Shown here piece by piece: positions 49,499 to 61,176 of a stretch of 64,000 nucleotides of DNA. The notes under the pieces are model-generated. The model saw nothing but the letters and a program-made list of their open reading frames with translations. It had not been told where the DNA came from and ran no database searches. The DNA is taken from the NCBI GenBank assembly GCA_033182465.1, contig CP137327.1:1736001-1800000 (forward strand), read 5' to 3'. This DNA is from Sanghuangporus weigelae (lineage: Eukaryota; Basidiomycota; Agaricomycetes; Hymenochaetales; Hymenochaetaceae). A program made the position numbers and the translations under genes. The number at the start of each line of letters is the position of its first letter. Within the stretch, counting starts at the first letter, position 1.

Positions 49499-50461
49499 TA
49501 GAATGATTATAATATATATATATTTCTCCGTGTGTGTTTCTTATATAATATGTATGAGCGCCTGTGTCGACCTTCTTTATCCTCCTCAAGGATGCACGTC
49601 TTGTTGCACTGAAATCGTGAAACTGACTTGACTTTACAGCAGGCCAAGAAGGTGAAGTACGAAGGGTGTTGATGCGAAAGGAAAGCCCGTCTCATGAAAG
49701 GAGAAAGTTCTGGTGACGACTGTTCGCCAGTCTTCAGCTGGTTGGTTCTTGTCCCTCAGGACCATCAAGACTTCGCGCAAATTTACATCTGACAGCATCA
49801 TTCGGAACTTGCAAATCACCTCTCTGCAGTACTACTATCATTCTGTTCTCGTGGATGCGGTTGTGTTCTCTGCCAAGGATGAAACGATGATTTGAAGATA
49901 TGAGCTTTCGGTTTTTGACAGCGGAGAACTCAAATAGGAAAAAAAGTTGGCATTCCCAGAAATGCTGCTGTGTGTTTCTGTTGACCACACTTGAAGCAAC
50001 CACGCTCATCCTTACCTATGCTCTTCGGCCTCGTGCTATGGTTTATCGGATGTTGGCAAATCGGCGGCGAGTCTCCTTTTCCTTTCGGGAGTCTATGGAA
50101 GCATATCCATACGCTGTCAATGATCGTTTCGACCTGCTCAACTCTTCGATCTGTCAATAGGATATCTCCGAACTTCATCTGCCGTTTTCTCCAGCTCATT
50201 TTCCGTAGTTTGCACTTCGCTCATCAACGGCACAAAAAAGGCTCTTACGTGCTCTTATTTATAACTATGAGGACGACGTGTCCTTCTGAGTTGGGCAAAG
50301 GTACACGATATTAATCGTGCCTTGACTTCTGTGACAGCGAATCCTGATTGAAAAAAATGCGAAAGGAAGATTAATCCTCATGTGTATAAAACGCTCACTG
50401 CTCTTGGCCAAGGCGACTAGTGGATGTGCTGAAAGCGTCCTAGATACACAAACCGCCCGAT
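49499..50461. other. Spacer and promoter between subfamily II copies B and C
   Basis: No supported gene. TATAAAA at about 50385 lies about 75 bp before the start codon of copy C. Confidence 0.45.
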
Positions 50462-52237
50462 ATGAAGTCTCTTGCTGCCGCCGAGTCCGCTGCCATTACA
50501 CAGTGAGTCTCGCTAATTTTGCGTCTTGGAAACAACTGATGATTGTTCTCCGAGTCTAGTTTCCTGCAATTCCGTATCCAATGGGCCAGCATAGGTGGGT
50601 ATTCTGTACTGCGAGCAATTCGATGTAGCTCACAATCGCAATATTCCACTAGTCCTGCTTTATTATGACTATGCATTGACCTTCCCCGCCGAAGGTTAGC
50701 GATACCCAATTTATAAACCGTACGAACTCACTGGCTGTTTACTCCAGTCAAGTATATTTGGGGAAAGAAATTCCGATTCTCGACCGCGCTTTACATCTGT
50801 TGTCGATACGCCTTGATTGCGAATGTCTTGTATCTAGCTGCCATCGCAGGTAGAATCCCACATGTCAAAAGGGTGCGACAAGTCCCATTGATTCGGCTGG
50901 AAGTTGCTATACGAATTATATTGATGATATGTTTATAGTACGCCTGGAAACATCGAAGCTAAATCGGTATGTTCTGAGAGATGCGATTTGCAGCTGCGAT
51001 ACTTGGTACAAATTCGATGGTGTCATCAGTGTGCTCGGAAGAGCGGCAGTGGTTGGTGAGACAATTCTTCGTGCTTGATGGATGCATCATGGATCCTCAG
51101 CTGACGTTCGATAGCTACGCTTACCGGTCGGACTTACGTCGTCTACGGGTGCAATCGTATTGTTCTTGTTCTACTCGGCTCTCTCGGTTTGACATGCATC
51201 ATTCTTGATATTGCGAGTATTTGTGGAATCGAGCTAATCAGAGACATGCAATTAATCTATTGACTTTTGAAGATGCACGTACCCGGGCTTAACTGTATCG
51301 GTGGTACTACGGACAGAATGTACGTTGGGTTTAAGACATCTTGAATGAACAATGCTGATGTAGTATGTTTATCTGTTATAGTGGTAAGCCATCCGTCTGG
51401 GTGTAGTAAACTATTCAATCAATTCAATCAATCTATTCATAGAGGCAGGCTTGCTCGCGATTCTGATGTGTGTGTTTGAGTTTCTCGCTGCAATACTCAC
51501 CATCGCGCGCTGCATCCAAGAACGTCGTGTGGGCGGCTCGTGGAAAATGGATGGAGGGAGCTTTCTCGCAATGATCTCGGAGCAAGGTACGGGTCTCAGT
51601 TCCTTGACAAACATTTCTTGTTTGATTTGCGATATCATAGGAACAATCTACTATTGTATAATTTCAGTCTTTACCACTGCCGCCGTGGTCTTGAGTTTCG
51701 TGAGTGACGACGCGTAGTTTCACGCGTCGGCCTGATACTGAACTCCAAATTCCCCTAGCGCGCTCCAGTCAGTGATTTTGATCGGAAGTAGTCTAATTCA
51801 ATTTTAACCGTTCCTTCTCACATAGACCGGCTCATTCTTTCAACGCCTTCCCAATGCGTTCAATCTTCCGTGCGTCTCGTTTGATGCCCTTTTCGACATA
51901 GACTCATATCATGGCGTATTTCTGTAGAGTGTCTTGCCTATTGACAGCACGCTTTCTCCTGCAGCTACGTGAATGGCAAAGTATGGATCACGTGTCAGCG
52001 GATGCGACTGCAAACGGGGTGGAGACAAGACAAGCGCAGACTCTCTCTACTCTGCAGGCTGTTGCTGTTGTAGATGCGGCATTACTTGACGACTTTGGCG
52101 ATTACGACCTTTCCACTCAATCATCGTGGGAAACGGAGAGCACTCGTGCATATGATTTTACGGCCGAGAATAACGAGATTGCGATGGATAGCCTGGGATC
52201 TACAGGTCAAAACACGAGTATAAAAGAGAATGCGTAG
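50462..52237 (+). CDS. DUF6533-type seven-helix membrane protein, subfamily II copy C
   Basis: Starts MKSLAAAESAAIT. After a 5' intron come FLQFRIQWASI, LLYYDYALTFPAE, VKYIWGKKFRFSTALYICC, RYALIANVLYLAAIAG, a GVISVLGRAAVV helix (about 51010-51054), LTGRTYVVYGCNRIVLVLL, MHVPGLNCIGG, LLAILMCVFEFLAAILTIA, the loop ERRVGGSWKMDGGSF, IYYCIISVFTTAAVVLSF, FFQRLPNAFNLPVSC and LLTARFLLQLREWQ. A tail with LLDDFGDYD ends at 52237. All introns I could place use GT-AG. The VDAxLLDDFGD tail motif is shared with copies A, B and D and may be a cytoplasmic interaction site. Convergent with copy D, whose stop lies 162 bp away. Confidence 0.75.
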
Positions 52238-52399
52238 AATACTCGTGTTTGCAGTTCGCTGTATGCTGACTGGCTCAATACGTCATGGTTGTATATACTA
52301 TTCGCGTCAAATATTTTCTAGTTTCGAAAACGCAGGTAGAGATAAAACCGATTATCTATGCAGATCAAGTACATTTTGGGGTCATTTTAAGACGTCCTC

Positions 52400-54058
52400 C
52401 TAAAGTGTAACAGAACAAGTTCTGTCCTGGAGTGGAACGGAGGCATTTTGGTCGTGATTGCCAAAATCATCCAGCAACATTGCATCGAAATTCGCGACAA
52501 AGCTTAGGGCAGGAAGCGTGCCTGTAGGATCCATGTTTGTTGTCGCGCATCCAGATGCATCTTTTTCCTGCCATTCACGAAGCTGGAGTAGGAACCTCGC
52601 AGTCAGAAGACACGATAAGCTACATTAAGTACAATCCGATGAGACTTGTCTTGTGTATATATGGCGAAACAGAATCATACGGTAAAGTTAATGCATTAAG
52701 GAGTCGCTGAAAGAACGTGCCAGACTAGAGACATGACACATTTAGCAAACCAGAAGTCAATGAAAACGTAAGTTGCTCACCGCTTGTGTCTGCTCGCAGA
52801 GAAACGATCAGTACATTCGCTCGCTCGAAGATCGAATGATTGACACTTACGAAGTTCAGAACGATAGTGGTAATCGTGAACACCGAAGTGATGCAGAAGT
52901 ATATAATGCCTTTGATGGAGCTCGGAGCTTAGAGTGGTGTCAAGTTAAAGAGGCATATGGATACCTTGGTCAATTAGCAATGACAGGAGGCCATGGTCGC
53001 TGCTTTTCCATGAACTATTCGTGCGATATTCTTGGAGAGCACGAAATAGAGTAAGGGCTGCTACGAGTGTTTCGTAGAAAGCGGTTAGTATTGCATTTGC
53101 ATCACTCGCTGAAATGCCGTGAAAAGGGAGACGATCAGGTTTCCTGTATTATACGAAAAAGGCTGCAGACCTCTATCCTCATGCAGTGTAATTTAGTACT
53201 CCATGAATTTGGATACGTAGGGACGCGACATACTTTTCGTTATCATTAGCTCCTACGCATTTTGCTCCCGGAACGTGCACCTACCAAGATGTTATGCACA
53301 TGTGATCAACAGCAGAAGTGATTCGAAAGAAGTCCAATGAACTCACGATAGAAAGGCCAATACATGTAAAGGCTAAGATGCTTATAATTACCAGAATAAT
53401 CCGATTACAAGTGAACACGGCATATGTCCTAGCGCCAAGTACGACTGGGAACACATAGTTGATACACAATCAGGAAAATCCCTTCGCAACTTACAAATGA
53501 CAGATGCTCTCCCGAGTAAACTTATTGCAGCGACAAACTTGTACCACGTATCACAACTATCAGAGTCAATACGGGCGCGAGGAAAGCGAATGGTATACAT
53601 ACTACAGTTAAAGACCTTCTATCAGTATAATAATAACTCTACATTGATGGGGTAACTATATCTCACCTTGTGCGTCAGTTTCTTAGCAATAGCGAGTAAA
53701 TAGACAACATTCGCGACAAGAGCATAACGACAGAATACGTATAATACTGTCGACATGCGGAATTTTCCCCTCCACACGAATCTGACTGGGTACAAGTGAG
53801 CATATCAGACAGACAAAGGAAGATGAAGAAAGTAAGAATGACCTTCCGAGCCAAACGTCAATAAATAATCGTAGTATAGTAGAGCTTGTCACTACAGGTC
53901 AGCAACTTCGTTGAGTCATCAATAGCCTGATAGTACCCACCAATGCTTGAGTATTGGATTAGAAATTGCAAATAGCTGGTACGCGCGAGAAGCATAAGGA
54001 CGTCCATCATAGGGATTGGTTGGAATACAACTCACTGGGCTGTGGCTGAGGACGACAT
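52400..54058 (-). CDS. DUF6533-type seven-helix membrane protein, subfamily II copy D
   Basis: Read on the minus strand it starts MSSSATA at 54058. It continues with YLQFLIQYSSI, YYYDYLLTFGSE, VRFVWRGKFRMSTVLY, CRYALVANVVYLLAIAKK, a SLLGRASVI helix (about 53500), LGARTYAVFTCNRIILVII, and a short exon with VPGAKCVG (about 53265). The segment 53060-52780 is where helices 5-6 should be; I can place only part of it. The C-terminus is clear: LLTARFLLQLREWQEKD and MLLDDFGNHDQ, ending at the stop 52402-52400. It diverges most from copies A-C and is inverted. A minus-strand CATAAAA lies about 55 bp upstream. It may be intact, but exon joints in the middle are unresolved. Confidence 0.6.
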
Positions 54059-54447
54059 GGTAGGTCAACACGAGAGGTGGTTCCTATGTACGCATTGACC
54101 GGGAGGTTTTATGCACATGAGTCTGTTCTTGAAAGCTAGAATGGGCGATATGCCCTGACGATTGATGGGACAAACTTGCGACGCGAAACGAAGCTTTGTC
54201 GGCAAAACGTCTTATGTCGCGCCGGAAAATTGTGACACTTACTTCTTCTGGCAAGGTCCAAAGGCATAACATGGAGATTACGGAGACTTCGGGTACAAGC
54301 GGACACAAGCATCGAGTATCATAAGGTATCATATCAGATGGGCAATCCGTCGAGCCGATACTGATAGTTTCATGTAGTAAGACAGAAATCAAATCATACG
54401 TTTTGATCGTCTTTGTGAGATCGAGACCCATTCTGCGCTATTCCTTA
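54059..54447. other. Upstream region of copy D
   Basis: No gene; a 115-codon minus frame is not supported. Contains the likely promoter of copy D next to its start. Confidence 0.4.
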
Positions 54448-55532
54448 CAGCTAGTTGCAAAATTGTTGGCAATCACGTGATTTCACCACTTTTCTCGCCA
54501 TGAGAGCCTCAAAACACAGATAAAATCATATCTCACCCAAATCTCAACGGTTTCACATCATCCAAGTTGCTAAATTCATCTTTTCGAAAGGGCTTTCGTT
54601 TAGGAAAAACAATCGAGAAAATAGAGCAAAAAAGGACCCCAAAATGGCGAAAATATCGTTTTTTGCCTCTTCCTTGTATGTGCATTTTTTTTCTGTGATC
54701 CCTGCTGATCCAGCACCTCCCCAAAGCTATCCAGAATGATAATATGATTATAAAATGAATTTACAGACTGAATTTGAGTTGAATTGTGTACCAGAATGTG
54801 CTGCTTTGAGGCATGCCTGAATCACTCAAAACTCATCATTTCCCCCTAGCCTCCCAGGCTGCAGGAAAAATTCTTACAGGCCAGACTCATGCATGTAAAT
54901 TCATTTCAGGTGTAATAGACTAGGTTTGTGCACTAGCTAGGGCCTCAGCATCCACTGGTGAGCTGGGCTGAACAAGTGTTTCTAGTTGTATGCACTATTC
55001 TAGACAGCATCTCCCCAGCTTACCAGTGGATGCTGAGGACCTAGCTAGTGCACAAACCTAGTCTATTACACCTGAAATGAATTTACATGCATGAATCTGG
55101 CCTGTAAGAATTTTTCCTGCAGCCTGGGAGGCTAGGGGGAAATGATGAGTTTTGAGTGATTCAGGCATGCCTCAAAGCAGCACATTCTGGTACACAATTC
55201 AACTCAAACTCAGTCTGTAAATTCATTTTATAATCATATTATCATTCTGGATAGCTTTGGGGAGGTGCTGGACCAGCAGGGATCACAGAAAAAATTGCAC
55301 ATGCAAGGAAGAGGCAAAAACCGATATTTTCGCCATTTTAGGGTCATTTTTCGCTCTATTGTTTCTACAGTTTTCTTTAAGCGAAAGCCCTTTCGAAAAG
55401 ATGAATTTAGCAACTTAGATGATGTAAAACCGTTGAGATTTGGGTGAGATATGATTTTATCTGTGTTTTGAGGCTCTCATGGCGAGAAAAGTGGTGAAAT
55501 CACGTGATTGCCAACAATTTTGCAACTAGCTG
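54448..55532. mobile_element. 1085-bp fold-back (MITE-like) element with TA target duplication
   Basis: The two halves are nearly perfect reverse complements over about 520 bp each: CAGCTAGTTGCAAAATTG begins the left arm at 54448, and its complement ends the right arm at 55532. The unpaired centre is about 45 bp (around 54970-55015). TA flanks both ends (54446-54447, 55533-55534). The arms differ by only scattered substitutions. TA duplication and CAG termini resemble Tc1/mariner-type elements. No transposase is encoded; each arm has a mirrored frame of about 60 codons that I take as non-coding. Confidence 0.85.
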
Positions 55533-55880
55533 TAAGTGGTCATGTATAAACACCTCTCTGGAACGTGCTCTGATTGTGATCGTGCATTGCGCAAATTTCA
55601 TTGTGAGAAAAAAAACTCTAAATTAGTATCCTGACCAGCGAGTTTTCAATGTTCGATAACAGGTATGGCGAATGAACTCACAAGTAGCGTATGGATTATT
55701 CGGCTGTCCAATGCCCGTCCCGCTATCTATAGTTTTTTGCTTCTTCTTCTTCTTCTTTTTTTCTTGACATCCTTCAGGCTTGGCGAACGCATGTGACGCT
55801 TGCAACGAATAATGCACCATGTGGTTATGCGTCTTACATTCATTCCTCCGAAAATTGCAGTCGCTCATGATATTCGGTGG
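55533..55880. other. Spacer with a CTT simple repeat
   Basis: Holds a pyrimidine run of CTT/TTC units around 55738-55762. No gene seen. Confidence 0.5.
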
Positions 55881-56870
55881 GAGGAAGGCACGACTTTTTT
55901 CAAAGGCACGAACCTAGATGATCCAATCCTTTGTTGAGAGCAGAGGTAGCCATGAACTTCGCAGAGTGGGCGGTCGCTACAGGTCTCATCTGATTTTTCG
56001 CAGCAAATTTTCTGTGTTCGCTGAGAATCCGCCAATGCTGATATGATCGTCGCCATTTGCATGACAGTACTGTAGCTGCCGAGATGTAATTAGGGCTCTT
56101 GCTTGTGGTAGAGGACAATTTCTGCTCGTCGCGGTCCTAACTTCCTAAACCGGGAAGGCGAAATTTTTACAACCGTTGCGGTACGCGATGATGCATGTCG
56201 ACGGACTATCGTGTCTGCGGCCACTGTCAGAGATTCCGGCTCGAGTAGAAGAACACAAACTTGCCGTAGCGCAGTCTGAAACGAACGATGGTCCCAATCA
56301 CAGCTTAGTCGAGAATTCGTCCTCTGCGTATGCGAGTCCATGCTAGAGAAAATCAGAGAAGAATTTCCTTCTTCTCCTTCTTCTGCATGGTCATTATGAC
56401 CGTCAAGCAAGCCCGCAGCAGTAGCGAATGCCCGAGCAGATCACGGTCTCATCATACTATGGCACAGTTCTGGTGACGCATGTCCATTGTGGCAATCACG
56501 CTGACTTCCAGATTCTTTGAGATACCGGAAGCAGATATCATCCAACGGAGATCAAGGCTGCCGCGGTCAGGATGCGGACCTTGGGGTGCCATGACGTTTC
56601 GACCCGCGATGACAGTCCGGATGAAATAGCAGGACGCGAACGAGTTGTTCACTTGTTTGCGCACCGCTGAGGAGCAAACGACCACTCTTCCAGGATACAG
56701 GGCCGATGTGAATTCTACCGGCGGTGCTAGGGAGGGAGAGCACCTCGCAGAGTCGCGCTTCAGAGAAGCGACTATTTCCCAAGTCAGGGTCTCGCTTCGA
56801 CAAAAACCAGATGCGCGAAATAGTCATAGAGCAGCCCGAAAGAGTTGAAAGTCCTATTTGAATTTTTCGA
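55880..56870 (-). pseudogene. Degraded partial copy of the serine-rich coiled-coil gene (14505-17839)
   Basis: On the minus strand, blocks of the parent protein appear in the same order but in shifting frames: an RLCEVLSLPSTAG-like block (about 56750; parent ARLYEMPSRPSTAGS), MDMRHQN (parent DRRHQH), ARAFATAAGLLDGHNDHAE (parent VRAFAAAGLLNGNTDHTK), RTNSRLSCDWDHRSFQT (parent MTNSRPSFDCDHRSLQT), ASSRTATV (parent ASSRTMTV) and ISALADSQRT (parent LSALADSQRT). Stops and frameshifts separate the blocks. Both ends of the parent gene are missing. It corresponds roughly to parent residues 490-850. It ends where the coiled coil would begin. Confidence 0.8.
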
Positions 56871-56978
56871 AATAGACACCGAAATAAAAGCAGACACAAC
56901 GGATAATCCTGGCGGATCGACTGAGTCTTACCATCAAAACACCGTAACCAGCACGAAGACGAATGCAGACGCACCAAT

Positions 56979-59560
56979 GTCAGCACAAGATCGCTCAAAT
57001 ACCAGCCGTGAAGTGAGTTTTCCCAGGTCACAGAAGACCTTGTATGTTGTCTGATCCTTGCGTCAGCCTCCACCTCGAAGGTAACGAAATATTTTCCATT
57101 TGAAGGCAAATACTGATAATCATCGACAGAAAGCACAAGAATAAGAACTGAGTGCCCTTGCGATGAAGTTGGGGCTTGCCAGTGCAGGTGATCCCCCGAG
57201 CTACTATATTAGGCAAAACGATCCGCGCCATGACTCGGATGCGAGTATTGATTTTACATAGCACTTTTTCATCTCATCAACAGCGCCTGTGAAGCCAATA
57301 TCACAGCCTCTTATCGTGAATTAAGATACCTTGAAGAACAGTCTTTGTCTACCGCAAGTCTTAAAAACAAGATCTCGGTTTTTACAGTCCCCAGCATACC
57401 ACACGAACGGAAACAGATTCATCCATCAGCAATTTCGCGCTAATTACTTGTCCCTCCGTCGCTGCTCTTCTGACCTATTGACCATTATGCATGCAGATTC
57501 GAATATAACTCAGATGGCTGAAGAGGTGAGTCATCCGTCTAGCACCCGACAGAATTTCGGCCCCTCTGACTGTAGTATCACTCAGCACGCACACTTAGAG
57601 CAGACCATTGCGAGGTATGACCACGCTCCGGCAGAGCTGCGTGATACAACGGACTTGCTTGAGGGTTTAGAGAGAGATTTGAAAGTACGAGAGTCGCGTA
57701 TGGAGAAGCTAATCAGAAAGCGGTAAGCCGTCATGCATCTTTTACGTCAATCGAGGATTCAAAGGTGCCCGTGAGTAGGAAAGCAGAACATAAAGATCTC
57801 GACAAGCTGCAGCGCAGCAGCACCAAACGCTTCTTGGTACGCATGAAGTATGGAGGCAAAGAGGGTCTGGAACGGAAGTTAGAAAAGGAGGAACGCGAAT
57901 ACATCGAAGCCGCACAGAATGAGCATAACGAAAACCTAGCCATCTCGGAACTCAAAGAAGCCGCGGAGCAAGCAAGATTGAAGGCAAGAGCCCTCTCCAA
58001 TTGATTGTTTTTATTGAGCTGAATGACTATTTGTATAGAAGGCCGATCTTGAGTCTCAGGTTGTAATTCGCGAGGAAATGCTTCGGAGGCTGAATGAGTT
58101 GTACAAATCAGCTTTCGAGGGGCCATCTCCAGGTGCGGTCTCATAACCCGTAACGAACAGTATTATTGGATGCTTATGAAAGATCAGATTTTCCGGAAGA
58201 AGACGCAGCCGAAGAAGAGCTGAGAGAAGCTGAGACGCACTTTGAGAATGCGAGTCTTCTGCTTATGACACTCTTGGTGATACTGACAATCAAGCCTTCA
58301 GGTGCAAACACGGCTGAGTCACGAGAAGAATGTATTTAGCATACTTGATCAAGCATCAACGTGTGCAAATCAAGCACAGTCTGCCTTGAGGAGTGTAAGT
58401 CCTGCTGCTTCAAAGTTATATCTTCATGCAAATTCTAACACGTTTTATCAGGCAAACTCAACAGCGTCATACGAGGCGTATCAATTCCAAGGCAGTATTT
58501 GGGCGAGAATGGATGAAGCAGATGACTTGATTCGTGCCCAGACGATGGCAACCCAGGCTCAGCGACTCCTAGATCGTGCACGAAGATTGCAGCCCTTGGT
58601 GAATTCGATCGAACCTGGTAAAATAGCCAGTCCGTGAGTTGAGTGACGATCTGGTGGGAAAGGGAATATAACATTCTTTTCATAGTGATTTTCTCCTTTC
58701 CGTCTTCGATAACATGTACACTGTGAGTCACATTCATCTAAAGACACGGTTTACTCTGACTTGTCCTTTCCAGGATTTGATGTTCCAACGTAAGCGAACA
58801 TCAGTCTTCTGAATCTGGCACCTTTGAACGGCATTTTATAGAAGAGATAAGGAAATCGATCGACTCCGTACGCAACTATCAGGAAGGGATTTCTGCGGAA
58901 TGCTCAGCAAGCGAAGAACGTATCAAGAATCTCGATCGAGAAGCAAAAGACGCAAGAGAATTTCTCAAGTCACGGCGTCGTCAGCTGGTGGCAACGAGGC
59001 GGGAGATTCTCTCACAGATCCGTGAAGATGGCGGAGTTCGAGTGTTTATACGACCCGATGCTGATCCATCAGGGATTCCACAGCTGCCTGCGTATGCATC
59101 ACAGCCTGAAGAAGGGTCGACAGTGCTCGCTATGGGACAGAGTATCACTTCTATCTCTATACCTGCTCGCGAAGAGCAATGTATGCCGCCCCAGTTCAGT
59201 CTGCATGCCGACTCTCCACCATCTTTTCCTGTGATCGCGGAGACCATTCACTTTCCTCCGCCGGAAGGACCGCCTCCGAGTCGATCCGGGAATGAATCGT
59301 CTGTGAATACGCCCGCGCCTCCGCCCGTTTCGCCGCCGCGATTGCCCTCCGGACCAAGAATCCACGAAGTTGGTTCTGACTCGCCCTTTATAGATGCCGG
59401 GACCGAAGGAATTCGGACCGATGGATGCTCGGCAGCGTCGGGATCACTCGAGCCGCCTGACTCCGCACCGATGCAGTCCGTGCAGAATAAAGCCAGTCGG
59501 AACGAGACACAATTTGCATCAAATAATCCGTTCAAGGGTGCTGTTGACTCCGCGGATTAG
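56979..59560 (+). CDS. Coiled-coil protein with a proline-rich C-terminal tail
   Basis: I recognise a conserved, uncharacterised basidiomycete coiled-coil architecture: SSTKRFLVRMKYGGKEGLERK (about 57816), EEREYIEAAQ, a LNELYKSAFEGPSP segment joined across an intron to DFPEEDAAEEEL, ASYEAYQFQGSIWARMDEA, ATQAQRLLDRARRL, FLLSVFDNMYT, DLMFQQEIRKSI, and a long helix with KNLDREAKDAREFLKSRRRQL. The last exon (58842-59560) ends in a Pro/Ser-rich tail with PPPEGPPPSR and a C-terminal SNNPFKG. NPF is the tripeptide bound by EH domains of endocytic proteins, so a membrane-traffic link is possible but inferred. One intron (57984-58038) is GC-AG. The start is uncertain: the ATG at 56979 is a candidate, and coding is clear from about 57284. 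The joint near 58265-58302 is unresolved. Confidence 0.6.
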
Positions 59561-60378
59561 TATGACGTAATACCGATTTTCGTACAGAAAACTGTGTACA
59601 ACAGCTCTCGAGACTATTCCTCTCCGATACACCCATACGTCTGGTGTTCTGGAACTTTTAGATCGGATGTTCAGTACTATGTATGACGCTATCGGCCGAC
59701 AGAGTACCAATCTCTGTAATACATCGAAGATCACGGAATGAGTGAACATAGGAGGCCCAATATCCGTCTGACCGGAGTGAACGGACCTGCATTTGTTCTG
59801 TGTAATCGATGTTTCGCACCAATTCTGTTTCCACAGCATCGGAGACAGAGTCTATGCCATTACCGAGGAAATCGAAACCTGTCCACCGCTCGCCTGGCTG
59901 CTTTCTACTTCATTTATGCGCGTCCAGTGAGCGCATGACGTACGTTGGACTTGTATTGACCATATCATCTTATTCTTTGAGAGAAGTTGAGATCCGAGAG
60001 AAATACAGTTTGATCTGACTAAGCTTCAGTATCGTCTAAATACGCACAAACAAATGGTACTTCTTTCCGTTATGAACCGAGATGAACGACGAATCGAATC
60101 ACTCTGGATTGAGTGACTTGTTGCTGATAAGTAAAGTTCCAGGATGGTAGTACACCCCGACTCACCTCCGATTTCATGATTCATCTGACCTCCGAGGCGT
60201 CGGCATTCCAGAGCTTTCGACTCTGTGCTCTCAGTCATCCTCAAGGTCCTTCCGACCATATTTAATGGAGCGGCGACTGGAGTCAGCGCAGTCGACAACC
60301 CCTGCAAATATCACCTCTCGAAAGCATCGCCTTCCGCAGCTCATCTAGTTTCGATTCAAACACACCATACATCTCGTC
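59561..60378. other. Intergenic region before MARVEL-like copy 4
   Basis: No supported gene on either strand. It should contain the 3' UTR of the coiled-coil gene and the promoter of the next gene. Confidence 0.4.
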
Positions 60379-61072
60379 ATGCCATCGGGTGCCGCATACG
60401 CTTTGCACCGCACGCTTCTTTACACATTCCTGGTATGCATGATCATTCCAATTTGTTCAACGATTGTGTTTAACCCGCGATTCAGTGGACTGCCTCTGTC
60501 GTGGAGCTTGGCCTGACTGGATGGCGTGTCCATCACACCGAAAGCACTATTGGAGACTATGGTATGCATGAACTTACCGTGGTTGAGGACGAGTTTTCAA
60601 GAGTCATTGACGATTTCATCAAGACCCGATTATTGTTGAGCTACTTGTGACAGCCGCATTAACCATCCTCTGGATTCCTGTCGCTATTGTAGCTCCAGTT
60701 CGGAAGTCCAGAGACCTGCTTCCGGGCTCCGGCTATGGTACTCTCGGCATTGAAACCTGTGGCAATTTCGTCCTCTGGGTTATGTGGCTCGTCGGCGGTG
60801 CAATTGCTACTGTATGTTACTATTTTGTCCTCGCTTGACCGGTCGGATATTAACCAATCCTCCTTGAATTACAGAACGATTGGCCGACAAGAGCGATTGC
60901 CGGGCCTGGAAGGGACGGACACATTCTAATCACAATCGTCGCGTTCTCGTGGCTCTGCTTCAGTGCTCTTACAATAGTCAAGTTCCTCACGGGCCTGCAC
61001 TATGCTACCCTTAAAGGTGGTGAAGACTCTGCTCATGCTCCAATCCAGGAGAAGCGCGCTGGAACCGCATGA
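60379..61072 (+). CDS. MARVEL-like four-helix membrane protein, copy 4
   Basis: Four exons (60379-60432, 60486-60561, 60624-60811, 60875-61072) give 171 residues starting MPSGAAYALHRTLLYTFL. The helices are LLYTFLWTASVVELGLTGW, IIVELLVTAALTILWIPVAIV, FVLWVMWLVGGAIAT and ILITIVAFSWLCFSALTIV. The signature NDWPTRAIAGPGRDG follows helix 3. It has two more introns than copies 1-3 (one after residue 18, one after AIAT) and lies 24 kb from them on the other strand, so it is an older paralogue. The shared intron after the first helix is in the same phase in all four copies. Confidence 0.78.
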
Positions 61073-61111
61073 ACCGTTTCCACTGCTCGCATGAAGTACG
61101 ACGATTCGAAA

Positions 61112-61168
<57 letters not shown>

Positions 61169-61176
61169 GTGATGAT
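61112..61176 (+). repeat. ATG/GAT trinucleotide microsatellite
   Basis: About 21 tandem ATG units with one GGT interruption, starting 40 bp after the stop codon of the MARVEL-like copy 4, hence in its likely 3' UTR. The frames through it read as poly-Asp or poly-His and are not genes. Confidence 0.9.

Noticed and set aside
54533-55447. Similar frames of about 60 codons in both arms of the fold-back element
   Set aside because: They mirror each other only because the arms are inverted repeats. They are short and lack domains.
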